Shown: positions 51,479-61,129, counted from the first letter of the stretch. The stretch is 64,000 nucleotides of DNA from VXPQ01 sp965232485 (GCA_965232485.1 OZ246975.1:1798001-1862000); one strand, 5' to 3'. Notes: a model not told the origin generated them from the sequence alone. Program-made: numbers and translations.

Positions 51479-53166
51479 CACATGCGTTCCGGTCTGGAAA
51501 TGCCAAGCACTTGCAAGCCATTCGAAAGAACGATCCGCGCCGCGCGCGCCAACTGCATGCGTGCCGCCGCCAGATCGTTTTCTTCTCCGATAATACGGCA
51601 ATGGCCGTAGAACTGCGAAAAAGCAACGGCCACTTCGCGCAAATAACCGGCCACCTGGTGCGGCTCGCGCCCGGCGGCGGCATGCGCAAGGACTTCCGGC
51701 AACCGCAAGAGCGCTTTCATCAACGCAATCTCGGCGGGGTGCGCAAGCAACGACAAATCGGCGCTCGCGTCGCGAAAACCTGTTTCCGCCGCTTTGCGAA
51801 GGATGGAGCAAATACGCGCATGGGCGTACTGCAAGTAGAATACAGGATTCTTTTCGCTGGCTTCCTTCGCCAGGTCCAGGTCGAATTCAAGATGGGCGTT
51901 GGGCGAGCGCATCAAAAAGAAAAACCGCGTAACGTCTTCCCCCACTTCGTCCATCAAATCGTCCAGGGTCACATATGTTGCCCGCCGGGTGCTCATCTTT
52001 ACGGGCGCGCCGCCGCGCACAAGCGTAACGAACTGGTGCACAATGACCTCCACGCGGTCGTCGTCATGCCCCAGCGCCCGAAGGCCATGCAGCACATCCG
52101 GATACGTCGCAATGTGATCGGCGCCGAGAATATCCACGATGTGATCGAAACCCCGGTTGCACTTGTTGGCGTGGTAGGCGATATCGGGAAGGCGATACGT
52201 GGGTTCGCCGCTGCTCTTGACCAGCACGGTATCCTGTTCCTTGCCGAATGCCGTGGTCCGGAACCATACGGCCCCGTCCCTATCGTAGCAATGTCCTGCT
52301 TCCCGCAACCGCCGTAGCACGTCCCATACCGCATCGTTCTCGTACAGGCTCCGCTCGTTGAAATACGTATCCATGCGAATGCCGAGACGGTTCAGCGTCC
52401 GTTCGATGTCGGCGAAGATGGCCTTTTCCGCCGCCTCCTTGAAAAGCGTCGCGTCGCCATCCGGATCGGGAGGGGTTTCTGACTGGGCGTGCAGGCGTTC
52501 GGCAATGTCTGTAATATAGGCGCCAAGGTAGCCATCCTCTGGAAACGTCGCCGGCGCCTCGACCAACGCGCCGCCTGCGTCTATCTGCTTGCGCGGCGTG
52601 TCTGGATCGAGAACCGCCTGGTATCGCGCCCGCACGGACTCGCCCAGTACGCGCATCTGGCGACCGGCGTCATTGAAATAATATTCCCGCGTAACGGCAT
52701 ACCCGCTCCACGCCAGCAGATTGGCCACCGTGTCGCCAAGCACTGCATTGCGCCCATGGCCCACGGTCAGGGGACCGGTGGGATTCGCACTCACGTACTC
52801 GACCAGCGCCCGTTTGCCCCGCCCGGTTTCGACGCGCCCGAACGCCTCGCCGGCAGCGAGCAACGCCCGCACTCCCTCCACCAGATATTCCGTCGCAAAG
52901 CGAAAATTGACGAATCCGGAGCCAGCCGCTTCCACGGAAGCAATCCGCGCAGGGTCGAGCGGGCGGGCGCACAGCGCTGTCGCCAGTTCCTCGGCGATGC
53001 GGCGAGGCGAACGGCGTAGATGCCTCGCCAGCTGCATAGCCGCATTCGTGGCCAAATCGCCGTACTCGGGATTTTTGGGTTTTTCGAATTCCGGCGTGAA
53101 ATCCGGGGGCGTCCCGTCGAAATGAGCCAGGGCCGCAATCAACTCGCTTGCAAGATACTCTTTCAC
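51478..53166 (-). CDS. argS: Arginyl-tRNA synthetase
   Basis: Class I synthetase that charges tRNA-Arg, about 562 residues. The HIGH-equivalent motif is NPTGPLTVGHGRNAVLGD and the KMSKS-equivalent is KMSTRRATYVTL. An N-terminal Add-1 domain and C-terminal helical anticodon-binding domain are recognisable; the last residues are LQVLGISRPERM. The most family-like start is a GTG at 53166 (MKEYLASELIAAL), with a TTG three codons earlier. It lies 43 bases after rodA's start-side neighbour gap and is first of an argS-pheA-ftsX unit. Confidence 0.95.
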   Translation of the reverse strand: MKEYLASELIAALAHFDGTPPDFTPEFEKPKNPEYGDLATNAAMQLARHLRRSPRRIAEELATALCARPLDPARIASVEAAGSGFVNFRFATEYLVEGVRALLAAGEAFGRVETGRGKRALVEYVSANPTGPLTVGHGRNAVLGDTVANLLAWSGYAVTREYYFNDAGRQMRVLGESVRARYQAVLDPDTPRKQIDAGGALVEAPATFPEDGYLGAYITDIAERLHAQSETPPDPDGDATLFKEAAEKAIFADIERTLNRLGIRMDTYFNERSLYENDAVWDVLRRLREAGHCYDRDGAVWFRTTAFGKEQDTVLVKSSGEPTYRLPDIAYHANKCNRGFDHIVDILGADHIATYPDVLHGLRALGHDDDRVEVIVHQFVTLVRGGAPVKMSTRRATYVTLDDLMDEVGEDVTRFFFLMRSPNAHLEFDLDLAKEASEKNPVFYLQYAHARICSILRKAAETGFRDASADLSLLAHPAEIALMKALLRLPEVLAHAAAGREPHQVAGYLREVAVAFSQFYGHCRIIGEENDLAAARMQLARAARIVLSNGLQVLGISRPERM

Positions 53167-53209
53167 TGTTTGCAAAAATCTTCGATCCGCGCCAAATGAT
53201 TTGCGAACA

Positions 53210-54469
53210 TCAATATACGTAGATGGGAAAATCGTCGCGCCGCATGTGCAAATTCAGCAAGATGGCCAGCAGCACCGTGTTGGCGAGCAGGGCGGATCCT
53301 CCATAGGAAATGAACGGCAGCGGAATGCCGATGACCGGCAGCAAGCCCGCCACCATTCCGATATTGACGAAAACATGCACGAAAAAGATGCTCGCAGTCC
53401 CCGCGGCCACCATGCTCCCGAAGGGATGCTTTATCTGAACGCCCATCTGAATCACGCGAATGAGCAGGAGCGTGAACAGGGAAATGACCGCCATGGAGCC
53501 AAGAAATCCCCATTCTTCTCCAATAATGCTGAACACGAAATCCGTCGATTGCTCCGGCACATAGGCGCCTTGCGTCTGCGTCCCTTCCATGAATCCCTTG
53601 CCGGTCAATCCCCCGGAACCGATCGCCGCTTTCGACTGCACAAGATGAAAACCCACCCCCGACCGAAATTCCTCTGCGCCCGGGTTCGTAAAAGAACGAA
53701 TGCGCGCCACCTGATGCGGACGAAAAACTTTGTTCAGCGCGAACAGCACGACGGCGATTGCGCCGCCGGAAAACACCCCCGCCATGACGCCATACAACCG
53801 TTCCCGGGTCTTCCACAACACGAAAATCGTAAAGAGCGTCGCGAAAACGAGGGCGGTCGGAAGATGCACCACTGCGAAATACCCCGCAACGGCCGTCGCG
53901 GCCATAAGGATAAACATGCTGGTCGGCCAGATTGCCCAAAACACGGCGACGGACGCGACAGCGCAAAACACAAAGGCGGTTCCGGCGTCGTTCTGAAGCA
54001 GAATCAACGCCATGGGGAGCAGAAAAACGGCCACCAGAAGCAACGCATACCGCACTTTGCTCGAATTGGGCCGTATGGACGAAACAAGCTGGGCCGCCGC
54101 GAGGACAGCGCCTACCTTGGCGATTTCGGAAACTTGCAGGCTAAGCCCTCCTATGTACAACCAGCTCTTCGCGCCGTTGACTTCGCGTCCGAACAACAGG
54201 GCGAAGGCCAGCAACAGCAACGTGCCCAGGTATGCGACCCAGGCGATGCGCTGGAAAAAATGCACGGGGATAAAGAGGCACGCCAGGCCTGCGGCCATCG
54301 ATATGATAATCCATGCCAACTGACGCCAGAAATTCTGCCGGACGGACTCAAGAAGATACTCCGCGGACGGGCCGTTCGTGGTGCTGTAGATGGCGATCAG
54401 GCCGACGCACGCCAACCCGGCCCAGGCGAAAATAGTCAGGTAGTCCAGATTCCAATACCAGATACGCAT
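53210..54469 (-). CDS. rodA: Rod-shape-determining protein RodA (SEDS glycosyltransferase)
   Basis: Peptidoglycan polymerase of the elongasome, 419 residues with about ten transmembrane helices. SEDS hallmarks include GREVNGAKSWLYIGGLSLQVSEIAK, LILLQNDAGTAFVF, QSKAAIGSGGLTGKGFMEGTQTQ (in part), VPEQSTDFVFSIIGEEWGF and PFISYGGSALLAN. It lies 68 bases after mrdA on the same strand, the usual mrdA-rodA pairing, and 35 bases before argS. mreB, mreC and mreD are not visible. Confidence 0.95.
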   Translation of the reverse strand: MRIWYWNLDYLTIFAWAGLACVGLIAIYSTTNGPSAEYLLESVRQNFWRQLAWIIISMAAGLACLFIPVHFFQRIAWVAYLGTLLLLAFALLFGREVNGAKSWLYIGGLSLQVSEIAKVGAVLAAAQLVSSIRPNSSKVRYALLLVAVFLLPMALILLQNDAGTAFVFCAVASVAVFWAIWPTSMFILMAATAVAGYFAVVHLPTALVFATLFTIFVLWKTRERLYGVMAGVFSGGAIAVVLFALNKVFRPHQVARIRSFTNPGAEEFRSGVGFHLVQSKAAIGSGGLTGKGFMEGTQTQGAYVPEQSTDFVFSIIGEEWGFLGSMAVISLFTLLLIRVIQMGVQIKHPFGSMVAAGTASIFFVHVFVNIGMVAGLLPVIGIPLPFISYGGSALLANTVLLAILLNLHMRRDDFPIYVY

Positions 54470-54537
54470 GGGGCAAAACCGTGGAAACAGGGATGGAAAC
54501 AGAACGCGGGTTTATGCGAACGAAAGCGAAGCGTATC

Positions 54538-56451
54538 CTATGCATCGTCGGCGGGCGCGGGCGCCTCAGACGCCTGGGCGGTCTCCTCGCGGACGCCCTC
54601 CTCTTCGGAGGCGCCCTCTTCCGCGCTGGCGTCCATTTCCTCGCGTAGCGGCTGACTCCGCACGGCAAGCACGCTCTGAAGCACCCACTGCCTCTGAGGA
54701 CTCGAAGAGATAGAGCCAGTCAGGTATTGTTCCGCCATCAACGACCCGATCGGGCCGGCGGCGACAGCCCCAAAGCCTGCGTTCTCCACCTGAACCGCCA
54801 CGGCTATCTGCGGATTGTCATAGGGCGCAAACAGAATGAATACGGAATCGTCCTTCCGCTCATGGGGAGCCTGGGCCGTACCGGTTTTGCCCCCGCTGGG
54901 AATACCGGGAATCTGAATCCACTTTCCGGTCCCGTCCTCCATCACCCGCTTCATGCCTTTGCGCACCACATCGAAATGCGCCTCGTCTATCGGCAGCTTC
55001 GTCGGAGCAGGAATCTTCGGGTAGAGCGTTTCTCCCGTCTCCTGGCGCACCATCCGGGTTACGAGATGGGGCGTATACGACATGCCCCGGCTGGCCACCG
55101 CAGCTGCGTACCGCGCCAATTGCAAGGGCGTCACCCCCATATCCCCCTGCCCAACGCCGAGATTGATCGTAAAGCCGGGCCCCCAGCTGGGAAAGCGCTG
55201 ATTAAAGTAGGCGGAATCAGGAATCAATCCAGCCCCTTGCTCGCCGATGTCCGTGGACACTCGCTCGCCGAATCCGAACATGCGCGCATACTTGCTGAAC
55301 GTCTCGATGTTCGTGCGCATCATCAATTCGAAGAAAAACGTATTGCACGATTTTTCGAGGGCCTCTTCCATGGCGATGATCCCGTGTACGTCCATGTCGC
55401 GAAACACGCTCGGACCGCCAAGGGGATGATAGCCGCGGCAATGTATATGCTCCGTCTGGGTGACGCTCCCTTCCTGAAGCGCCATCAACGCCATGAACGG
55501 CTTCCATGTGGAGCCTGGAGGCAACAGATTCATCGTGGCCCGGTTGTACAGCGGCTTCTCCGGACTGTTGATTAAATGATCCCAGGTTTCGGGATCCATG
55601 GCCTCCGTAAACATATCCGGATCGTAGTCCGGCTTGCTTACGAGCGCCAGAATTTCTCCGCTGTTCACGTCGAGCGCAACCGCGCCGCCCCGCTTGCCGA
55701 CGAACAGAGACTCTGCCAGCGCTTGCAGATCCACGTCAAGACCGAGGTGCATGTCGTACCCGCTTGTCGGGGCATGGTCGAATGCGCCGTCCTGCCAGGA
55801 TTTGACCTCCAGGCCGTGTACGTTGACCACTTTGATTTCGGAGCCGAGGCTCCCGCGCAGCCCGAACTCGTATCGGCTTTCGACGCCGGACTTGCCGATC
55901 AGATCGCCTTGCCGGTACCCTCTTTCGCGCAACCGGGCCAGTTCGCTGTCCGTGATTTCCCGAACATATCCAAGGACATGCGCAGCAGTGGCCTTCGTGT
56001 GATACCGGCGACGGAAATCCTGATCGTACCCCACGCCCGGCAATCGATAAAAATTCTCCGCCACGCGGCTGAAAATTTCTTCCGGCACAGCCCGGAACGC
56101 CTTGCCGGGCTGAAAGGCGCTGTAGCGGCGCAGTTCGGCAAAGCGGGCAGCAACCACGCTGTCGGGGACTTCCAGAAGGCCCGCAAGGAGCGGAATCTTG
56201 TCGCGGTCGAACTTTCGCGGCGTGATCGTAATCGTGTAGCTGGGCTCGTTGTTCACCACGAGCCTGCCATTCCGATCATAGATGACGCCGCGGGCGGGCA
56301 AGACCCTGCGCTCCCGAAGCGCATTGGTTTCGGATTCGCTGATGTAATCGTCGGTGTGGAGCAATTGGAGTTGCGCCAGGCGCAAACTCAAAAGACCCAT
56401 GGCCACGACGATCACGCCAATGAAAATACGTCCGCGCAGCGTGTAATCCAT
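54538..56451 (-). CDS. mrdA: Penicillin-binding protein 2 (elongasome transpeptidase)
   Basis: Class B PBP of 637 residues that crosslinks new lateral-wall peptidoglycan with RodA. One transmembrane helix (about 7-26) is followed by a pedestal domain with VLPARGVIYDRNGRLVVNN. The transpeptidase domain then carries the catalytic PGSTWKPF (S-x-x-K), SCNTFF (S-x-N) and SGGKTGTAQAP (K-T-G). The last 50 residues form an acidic Glu/Ala-rich tail. A complete repeat element lies about 107 bases upstream of the start codon. Confidence 0.96.
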   Translation of the reverse strand: MDYTLRGRIFIGVIVVAMGLLSLRLAQLQLLHTDDYISESETNALRERRVLPARGVIYDRNGRLVVNNEPSYTITITPRKFDRDKIPLLAGLLEVPDSVVAARFAELRRYSAFQPGKAFRAVPEEIFSRVAENFYRLPGVGYDQDFRRRYHTKATAAHVLGYVREITDSELARLRERGYRQGDLIGKSGVESRYEFGLRGSLGSEIKVVNVHGLEVKSWQDGAFDHAPTSGYDMHLGLDVDLQALAESLFVGKRGGAVALDVNSGEILALVSKPDYDPDMFTEAMDPETWDHLINSPEKPLYNRATMNLLPPGSTWKPFMALMALQEGSVTQTEHIHCRGYHPLGGPSVFRDMDVHGIIAMEEALEKSCNTFFFELMMRTNIETFSKYARMFGFGERVSTDIGEQGAGLIPDSAYFNQRFPSWGPGFTINLGVGQGDMGVTPLQLARYAAAVASRGMSYTPHLVTRMVRQETGETLYPKIPAPTKLPIDEAHFDVVRKGMKRVMEDGTGKWIQIPGIPSGGKTGTAQAPHERKDDSVFILFAPYDNPQIAVAVQVENAGFGAVAAGPIGSLMAEQYLTGSISSSPQRQWVLQSVLAVRSQPLREEMDASAEEGASEEEGVREETAQASEAPAPADDA

Positions 56452-56535
56452 ACCATAATTATTTGTATCCCGAAGCTCGTTCAGGCGATGTGCATGGAAT
56501 GCGCACCGCCTCGACAGGGTCTAACGACCTGCAGC

Positions 56536-56555
56536 GGTTTTGATCAGAGTATCCT
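56536..56555 (-). repeat. Single element end next to copy B
   Basis: GGTTTTGATCAGAGTATCCT on the plus strand. Its reverse complement AGGATACTCTGATCAAAACC matches the right end of copy A and the pdxH-upstream site. It is only two bases from copy B, in head-to-head orientation. Confidence 0.5.
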
Positions 56556-56557
56556 AA

Positions 56558-56722
56558 AGGAAGCTCTGATTAAGTCCGCAAAGATTCAGAGGCTGACAGG
56601 CGCTTCACGACCGCGACAACCCGAATCCGCCGTGCTTTTCGCTGATTTCAATAACGCCATCATGTCGTTTTTTACGCGTGAAAGTGAAGCGCCGATCAAA
56701 GTGGAGTTAATCAGCGCTTCCT
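56558..56722 (+). repeat. Full-length inverted-repeat (MITE-like) element, copy B
   Basis: Left end AGGAAGCTCTGATTAAGTCC (56558-56577). The right end (56703-56722) read in reverse complement is AGGAAGCGCTGATTAACTCC, so 18 of 20 bases agree. The 165-base element contains no gene of its own. One frame reads through from end to end with AVLFADFNNAIMSFF and EAPIKVELIS, and copy A encodes a similar peptide in the same frame. Confidence 0.8.
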
Positions 56723-56901
56723 AAAATACCCCGAAATGCAGATTCTTGCGCAAACAGGCGAACCGGAAACGTCCGCGTTCGTAACAACCTTGCGCTGCAG
56801 ACCGCAAACGAACCTTTCCCGAATATCGCGCAAGGCGCTGCATTGCCTCCTATAGCGCACCATTGCGGAAACTCCATTCTCCGACCCTGTCAGGACCGCC
56901 A

Positions 56902-59900
56902 ATGTTTCGAACTGCTTCCCTGATTGCATATCTCCTGATCTTTTTCGCATGCGCGGCGCTGACCCCCACGCCAGTCGAAGCGCAATATTTCGGACGAAAC
57001 AAGGTCCAGTACGATCATTTCGACTTCAAGCATTTCGAAACCGAGCACTTCATCGTTTACTATTACCCCGAAGAGGAGCAAGCGGTTCGCGACGCGGCGC
57101 GCATGGCCGAACGGTGGTACAGCCGGCATTCCCGCACGTACCTCCGGGAGTTCCAGGAAAAGAAACCGCTCATTTTCTATGCGAACGACGCCGATTTTCA
57201 CCAGACGAATGTTATTGGGGGACTCATTGGCGAAGGCACCGGCGGCGTAACCGAATCGCTCAAACAGCGGGTCATCATGCCGCTTACCGGCAGCTACGCC
57301 GAAACAGACCACGTACTGGGACACGAACTGGTCCACTCCTTCCAGTATGACATCGGCCTCAGCGACCAGGACCCGATCCGGTTCAATCTGGCGCTCTTGC
57401 CGTTGTGGATGATCGAGGGTACGGCGGAGTATCTCTCCGTAGGACGGTCCGACTCGCATACGGCGATGTGGCTGCGGGATGCGCTGCTCCGGGACGATTT
57501 GCCTACGATCGAGCAATTGACGCGCGACCAGCGTTATTTCCCGTACCGCTTCGGGCAAGCGTACATGGCCTACGTCGGCGGCAAATACGGCGACGCCGCC
57601 GTGGCGAACCTGTACAAGCTGGCGGGGCGGGCTGGCGTAGACTCTGCTTTCGTGTACACGCTGGGCATTACGACCGATTCGCTCTCCACGGAATGGAAAC
57701 AGGTGGTGCGCAAAACCTACGAACCGTTCATGGAGAACAAAACGCCCCCCGAAGAATCGGGACGGCGCATTCTGGCCCCGGACATCGACGCGGGCGAAGT
57801 GAACCTTTCCCCTGCGCTCAGCCCGGACGGAAAATACATTGCGTTTCTGTCGGAAAGAGATTTGTTCTCCATCAACCTGTTCGTGGCCGATACCGAAACG
57901 GGCCATGTCATCTCAAGTCTGAAAAACCCGGCGGCGAACCCCCACATGGACGCGCTGCGATTCATCCAGTCCGCCGGGTCCTGGTCGCCGGACGGACAGC
58001 GATTGGCTTTCGTTTCCTTTGCGGACGGGGACAACCAGATATCCATTTTCGACGTCCGACGGCGCAAAGTGCGTCAGAATATCTCCGTGGAGGGAGTTAC
58101 CGCGCTGACGAACCTCGCCTGGTCGCCGGACGGATCGTCCATTGCGTTTACCGGACTGGAAGGCGGCATCAGCGACCTGTATGTGCTGAACCTCGAAACA
58201 AGCGTCGTGCGCCAGTTGACCAATGATCGGTATGCGGACCTGCAACCGGACTGGTCGCCGGACGGAAAATACATTGCTTTTACGACTGATCGCGGCGGAA
58301 ACCAGACGGACTTCGACCAACTTCAGTACCAGAAAAACGGCCTTGCGCTGTTTGACCTGGAACGCAACGAAATACGGTCGTTGAGACCTTTCGACGATGT
58401 GCTGCATCACAATCCGCAATTCTCGCCGGATGGAAAGAATCTGTATTTCATCAGCGACCAAAACGGCTTCAAGGACGTCTATCGGCTTGATCTTTCCTCC
58501 GAACAGGCGTACCGGCTTACCAACCTGGCCACAGGGGTCAGCGGCATCACCGCGCTGTCTCCGGCCATGTCGGTAGCAGACCGTAGCGGGCAGATGTCCT
58601 TTTCGGTATTTTCGGATAACGCGTATACGGTGTATGTGCGGGAACCCGACGAACTGGCGGGCGAACCGGTGCAATCCCAACCCGCCGGCCATATCGCTAC
58701 GGCAAGCATCCTGCCCCCGATCCGATCGCTCAACGAAGGCCTGGTGGGCAACTACCTCAACGATTCGATGACGGGCCTGCCCCGCCTCGGTCTGCAATGG
58801 CCCGGGAAGGATTACAAGTCCAGTCTCGAACTGGATTATGTGGCGCCTCCGACCATCGGCGTAGCGGCGGGCGGCTGGTACGGCACGCAAGTCGCGGGCG
58901 GCATCGGCTTTGCATTCTCGGACATGCTTGGCGACCGGAACCTGTTCCTGGTGGCGCAAGCCCAGGGCACCTTCAAGGATATCGGGGGACAAGCCTCCTA
59001 TATCGATTACGGGCAGCGCATCAACCTGGGCGCCTCGGCGGGACACATCCCGCTGCTGTACGGGTATTCCGTCGGCGGATTCGTGGATGGGTTTCAGGTG
59101 GTGGAGCAGCTTCGGCAACGCATCTTCATCGACCAGGTATCGGGCATTGCCCAGTATCCGTTCAGCCAGACGCGCCGGGCCGAAGCGAACGCAGGCTTCG
59201 TGCGGTACGGATTCGACAACGAGGTAGAGCAATTCGTGGGATCGGGCTTTTCCTTCGGACGAAATCGCATCGACCCCGACGAATCCCTGTTTTTCGATAA
59301 CATTACCGAACGAAAACCCTTCTATTTTTTCCAGGCCGGGCTGGCCTTTGTCGGAGATTACTCTTTCAACGGATTCACCTCGCCGATCAGCGGAGGGCGC
59401 TATCGCATCGACGTCTCCCCGAACATCGGAAGCGAGACCTTTGTGCGCGGGCTGTTCGATTACCGGCAATACCTGTACGTAAAGCCCGCCACGCTGGCCG
59501 TGCGCGGACTGCACATCGGGAATTACGGCGCCAATTCCGCAGGCGATCTGTTCACGACGCAATACCTTGGCTATTCCTACTACCCCGCCTTCGTTCGCGG
59601 ATACAATTTCCAGTCGTTCGAAACGTCGGAATGCTTCCCGATCGACATAGCCTCCTCCGGCAGGTGTCCCTCAATGGATCGTTTGCGAGGCACGCATGTG
59701 GCCTTGTCGAGCGTCGAAATCCGCATCCCGTTTCTGGGAACCGAGCAACTGGGGCTTATTGCGTTTCCGTATCTCCCGACCGAACTGGCCGTTTTCGCGG
59801 ACGGCGGCGTAGCATGGAGCAAAAGCAGTTCGCCAATACTCAAATTCGAACGGAACACCAACGAACACGTACCCGTGTTCAGCGCCGGCGCGTCTGCGCG

Positions 59901-60006
59901 CGTCAATATTTTGGGGTACATTGTGCTGGAATCGTATTATGCATTTCCTTTCCAGCGCCCGGACGCCGGTTGGCAATTGGGATTCCGACTGGCGCCCGGC
60001 TGGTAA
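56902..60006 (+). CDS. Secreted gluzincin protease - TolB-type propeller - outer-membrane barrel fusion
   Basis: A 1034-residue three-part protein. A signal peptide ends near VEAQYFG. A metalloprotease-like domain (about 40-290) has HELVH at 141-145 and the downstream Glu172 in WMIEGTAEYLS, the HExxH...E pattern of gluzincins. A WD40/TolB-like propeller (about 310-580) has at least five W/F-SPDG-type blades, such as LAWSPDGSSIAFTG, WSPDGKYIAFTTD and FSPDGKNLYFIS. The C-terminal 400 residues form a barrel resembling the Omp85/BamA C-terminal domain, ending LGFRLAPGW. Function is unknown; it may anchor a protease at the outer membrane. Start at 56902 gives the best signal peptide. Confidence 0.85.
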   Translation: MFRTASLIAYLLIFFACAALTPTPVEAQYFGRNKVQYDHFDFKHFETEHFIVYYYPEEEQAVRDAARMAERWYSRHSRTYLREFQEKKPLIFYANDADFHQTNVIGGLIGEGTGGVTESLKQRVIMPLTGSYAETDHVLGHELVHSFQYDIGLSDQDPIRFNLALLPLWMIEGTAEYLSVGRSDSHTAMWLRDALLRDDLPTIEQLTRDQRYFPYRFGQAYMAYVGGKYGDAAVANLYKLAGRAGVDSAFVYTLGITTDSLSTEWKQVVRKTYEPFMENKTPPEESGRRILAPDIDAGEVNLSPALSPDGKYIAFLSERDLFSINLFVADTETGHVISSLKNPAANPHMDALRFIQSAGSWSPDGQRLAFVSFADGDNQISIFDVRRRKVRQNISVEGVTALTNLAWSPDGSSIAFTGLEGGISDLYVLNLETSVVRQLTNDRYADLQPDWSPDGKYIAFTTDRGGNQTDFDQLQYQKNGLALFDLERNEIRSLRPFDDVLHHNPQFSPDGKNLYFISDQNGFKDVYRLDLSSEQAYRLTNLATGVSGITALSPAMSVADRSGQMSFSVFSDNAYTVYVREPDELAGEPVQSQPAGHIATASILPPIRSLNEGLVGNYLNDSMTGLPRLGLQWPGKDYKSSLELDYVAPPTIGVAAGGWYGTQVAGGIGFAFSDMLGDRNLFLVAQAQGTFKDIGGQASYIDYGQRINLGASAGHIPLLYGYSVGGFVDGFQVVEQLRQRIFIDQVSGIAQYPFSQTRRAEANAGFVRYGFDNEVEQFVGSGFSFGRNRIDPDESLFFDNITERKPFYFFQAGLAFVGDYSFNGFTSPISGGRYRIDVSPNIGSETFVRGLFDYRQYLYVKPATLAVRGLHIGNYGANSAGDLFTTQYLGYSYYPAFVRGYNFQSFETSECFPIDIASSGRCPSMDRLRGTHVALSSVEIRIPFLGTEQLGLIAFPYLPTELAVFADGGVAWSKSSSPILKFERNTNEHVPVFSAGASARVNILGYIVLESYYAFPFQRPDAGWQLGFRLAPGW

Positions 60007-60022
60007 AGCCGCCATACCCCCG

Positions 60023-61129
60023 ATGTACGACATTTTTCGCACCACACTGTTCAGGTTAGATCCCGAACAGGCCCATTACGTTGCTGCTTGCGCCGCGCGA
60101 GGCGTACAATTCGCGCGGGCAGAGCAGGCGTTGAAAAAGATGTTTGCGTTCGAGGATGCGCGCCTCGAACAAACCCTGTGGGGACATACCTTCTCCTCTC
60201 CGATCGGCCTCGCCGCCGGATTCGACAAAAATGCGTCTCTGGCGCCGTTCTGGCCCGCGCTGGGATTTGGTTTTGCGGAAATCGGTTCGGTCACGGCCTG
60301 GCCATCCCGGGGAAATCCCCGACCGCGCGCCTTTCGCCTGATCGAAGACGAGGCGCTCGTCAACCGGATGGGCCTCAACAACAAGGGCGTCCGTAACATT
60401 GCCCGCCGACTTCGCCGAACCGCCCCCCGGGGCCGGATTCCTCTCGGAATCAATATCGCCAGTACGCATGGCCGCAAGATCACGGGCAACTCCGCCGTGG
60501 AAGATTTCCGCATAAGTTTCAAGACCATCGCGGATCAGGGGGCCTACGTTGCGCTGAATATCTCCTGTCCGAATACGCCCGACGGCAAAACCTTCGAAAA
60601 TCCGGAATCTCTGGAAATCCTGTTGAAGATAATCATGGAGCAACGCAGGGAATCGGCCCCGGACGTGCCGGTGCTTTTGAAACTGCCGCCGCCGGTTTCC
60701 GACAAGATCGTATTCGACAGCGGCCTCCGGGAAATCGTGGAGCTTGCCCGCGAATACGGCGTTGCGGGCTTCGTGGCCGCCAACACGGCGCCCGACCGGA
60801 AGGGACTTACTGCGCAACCGGCCCGGCTCAAAGCCATCGGCAAGGGCGGACTAAGCGGACGGCCGCTTGAAGCCCGCGCCACGCGCCTGGTTCGGTATCT
60901 GTATCAACTTACGGAAGGGAAGACGCCTATTATCGGCGTGGGCGGCGTATTTTCCGCCGAGGACGCCTACCGGAAACTCCGCGCCGGGGCCTCGCTCGTA
61001 CAACTGTACACCGCGCTCGTTTACCGCGGCCCGAACGTCGTACGCGAAATCAAGACAGGCTTGGCGCGACTGCTCGAAAAGGACGGCTTCGAGGCGATTG
61101 GGGATGTGGTGGGCATAGACGCCGCATAA
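60023..61129 (+). CDS. pyrD: Dihydroorotate dehydrogenase (quinone), class 2
   Basis: Fourth step of pyrimidine synthesis, linked to the membrane quinone pool. Its 368 residues include the N-terminal class 2 helical segment (MYDIFRTTLFRLDPEQAHYV), FSSPIGLAAGFDKNA (FMN site), RMGLNNKG, and NISCPNTPDGKT with the class 2 catalytic Ser. FVAANTAPDRKGL, GGLSGRPL and IIGVGGVFSAEDAYRKLRAGA follow. The ATG at 60023 matches the family; the longer frame overlaps the preceding barrel gene. A quinone-linked enzyme fits the complex I genes in the window. Confidence 0.95.
   Translation: MYDIFRTTLFRLDPEQAHYVAACAARGVQFARAEQALKKMFAFEDARLEQTLWGHTFSSPIGLAAGFDKNASLAPFWPALGFGFAEIGSVTAWPSRGNPRPRAFRLIEDEALVNRMGLNNKGVRNIARRLRRTAPRGRIPLGINIASTHGRKITGNSAVEDFRISFKTIADQGAYVALNISCPNTPDGKTFENPESLEILLKIIMEQRRESAPDVPVLLKLPPPVSDKIVFDSGLREIVELAREYGVAGFVAANTAPDRKGLTAQPARLKAIGKGGLSGRPLEARATRLVRYLYQLTEGKTPIIGVGGVFSAEDAYRKLRAGASLVQLYTALVYRGPNVVREIKTGLARLLEKDGFEAIGDVVGIDAA

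Larger units (their letters stand above)
56452..56901. other. Intergenic region between divergent mrdA and protease-fusion genes
   Basis: 450 bases with no supported gene. It holds a single reverse element end (56536-56555), then the complete element copy B (56558-56722). About 180 bases follow in which I see no consensus promoter, hairpin terminator or small ORF. Open frames that cross the region are shadows of mrdA or run through the repeat. Confidence 0.6.

Noticed and set aside
55196..55212. Repeat-end-like sequence AAGCGCTGATTAA inside mrdA
   Set aside because: It encodes conserved-looking PBP2 residues (YFNQRFP), is in mid-gene with no second end, and is probably chance.
57830..58450. 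Tandem DNA repeats around CTGGTCGCCGGACGGA
   Set aside because: They encode the SPDG turns of the propeller blades in the protease fusion protein, so protein repetition explains them; not a DNA element.
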